Source of the DNA: Hadesarchaea archaeon
GTDB taxonomy: Archaea; Hadarchaeota; Hadarchaeia; Hadarchaeales; Hadarchaeaceae
Length of the DNA: 13,974 nucleotides
Assembly (NCBI GenBank): GCA_029880065.1
Contig: JAOUPD010000021.1
Coordinates: forward strand, 1 to 13,974
Direction: 5' to 3'
In this document: piece by piece, positions 13,751-13,974 of the stretch
Position numbering within the stretch: position 1 is the stretch's first letter
How the letters are laid out: every line of letters begins with the position of its first letter
Position numbers and translations under genes: made by a program
The notes under the pieces: model-generated
The model's input: only the letters and a program-made list of their open reading frames with translations
Told to the model about the DNA's origin: nothing
The model's database searches: none

Positions 13751-13974
13751 ACTGAAATTGCTGAAACATTTCCCCCTTTGATTAAAATAAGTTTATGTTT
13801 AGCGGCGGGCCCCTCGCTTGAGAGTTCCTCAGCCTCCTCGAGCACGAGGTTCATATGGGCGTCATACTGAGTCAGCTTGCCTCGAAATTTCCGGCCGTCC
13901 TTTGCGCTGACCACTACGGTGACATTCAGGAACTTCTCGAGGTCAACCTGCGTTTCTTTCTCGGGTTCTGCCCG
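13747..13974 (-). CDS. Sm-like archaeal RNA-binding protein (LSm), partial at N-terminus
   Basis: The minus strand is open for 75 codons from the window edge to a TAA at 13747-13749. It carries both Sm motifs: Sm1 spans VDLEKFLNVTVVVSAKDG, then FRGKLTQYDAHMNLVLEE with the D-x-H-M-N-L-V-L RNA-binding core, and Sm2 is ILIKGGNVSAISV. Archaeal LSm proteins form heptameric rings that bind U-rich RNA. The start is outside the window, preceded by a short charged N-terminal extension (AEPEKETQ). Sm2 has KGGNV where many members have RGxNV/RGDNV. The gene converges on the winged-helix gene with stop codons sharing TTAA. Confidence 0.93.
   Translation of the reverse strand, partial: RAEPEKETQVDLEKFLNVTVVVSAKDGRKFRGKLTQYDAHMNLVLEEAEELSSEGPAAKHKLILIKGGNVSAISV

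Noticed and set aside
1..13974. CRISPR array, tRNA or rRNA, insertion sequence, integrase or toxin-antitoxin pair
   Set aside because: I found no regularly spaced repeats, no cloverleaf or rRNA-like stretch, no transposase or integrase motifs, and no paired small toxin-antitoxin genes.

Overview
The window is archaeal chromosomal DNA. Signs of this are an ABCE1/Rli1 ribosome-recycling ATPase, an Sm-like RNA-binding protein, the archaeal coenzyme A enzymes (pantoate kinase, CoaBC, archaeal-type PPAT), a zinc-ribbon nicotinate phosphoribosyltransferase, TATA-type promoters (TTTAAA about 27 nt before a start) and many GTG/TTG starts with GGTGA-like ribosome sites. I cannot name the lineage from sequence alone.

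Region 1 (1 to about 3.6 kb, all minus strand) is visibly more AT-rich than the rest. In transcription order it holds an LLM/luciferase-like flavin or F420 oxidoreductase (2529-3542), a 616-residue PEP-utilising phosphotransferase with the swivelling phosphohistidine domain but no ATP-grasp domain (470-2320), and the start of a HAD phosphatase cut by the window edge (1-292). Between the first two genes lies an internally deleted relic of a second copy of the oxidoreductase. It keeps the promoter, the first seven codons and the last codons, and now forms the 5' leader of the phosphotransferase gene. A weaker third copy of the same promoter and start lies just before the HAD gene. The set looks like a metabolic cassette of unknown substrate that grew by tandem duplication.

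Region 2 (3.9-10.46 kb, plus strand) is a tight biosynthetic run: nicotinamidase and nicotinate phosphoribosyltransferase (NAD salvage), ProB and ProA (glutamate to glutamate semialdehyde, the proline route), then archaeal CoaD/PPAT, CoaBC and pantoate kinase (CoA synthesis). Spacings run from 4-bp overlaps to an 11-nt gap. The one exception is a 50-nt gap before coaBC that contains a TATA-like element. Phosphopantothenate synthetase, the enzyme between pantoate kinase and CoaBC, is not in the window.

Region 3 (10.45-13.97 kb) holds a convergent nitroreductase, a small uncharacterised helical protein, a 90-residue three-helix membrane protein, ABCE1 divergent from it over a palindromic TATA element, a small winged-helix protein just behind ABCE1, and the C-terminal part of an Sm-like protein on the minus strand. 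Two convergent pairs (pantoate kinase/nitroreductase and winged-helix/LSm) overlap by four bases at TTAA, so both stop codons share sequence.
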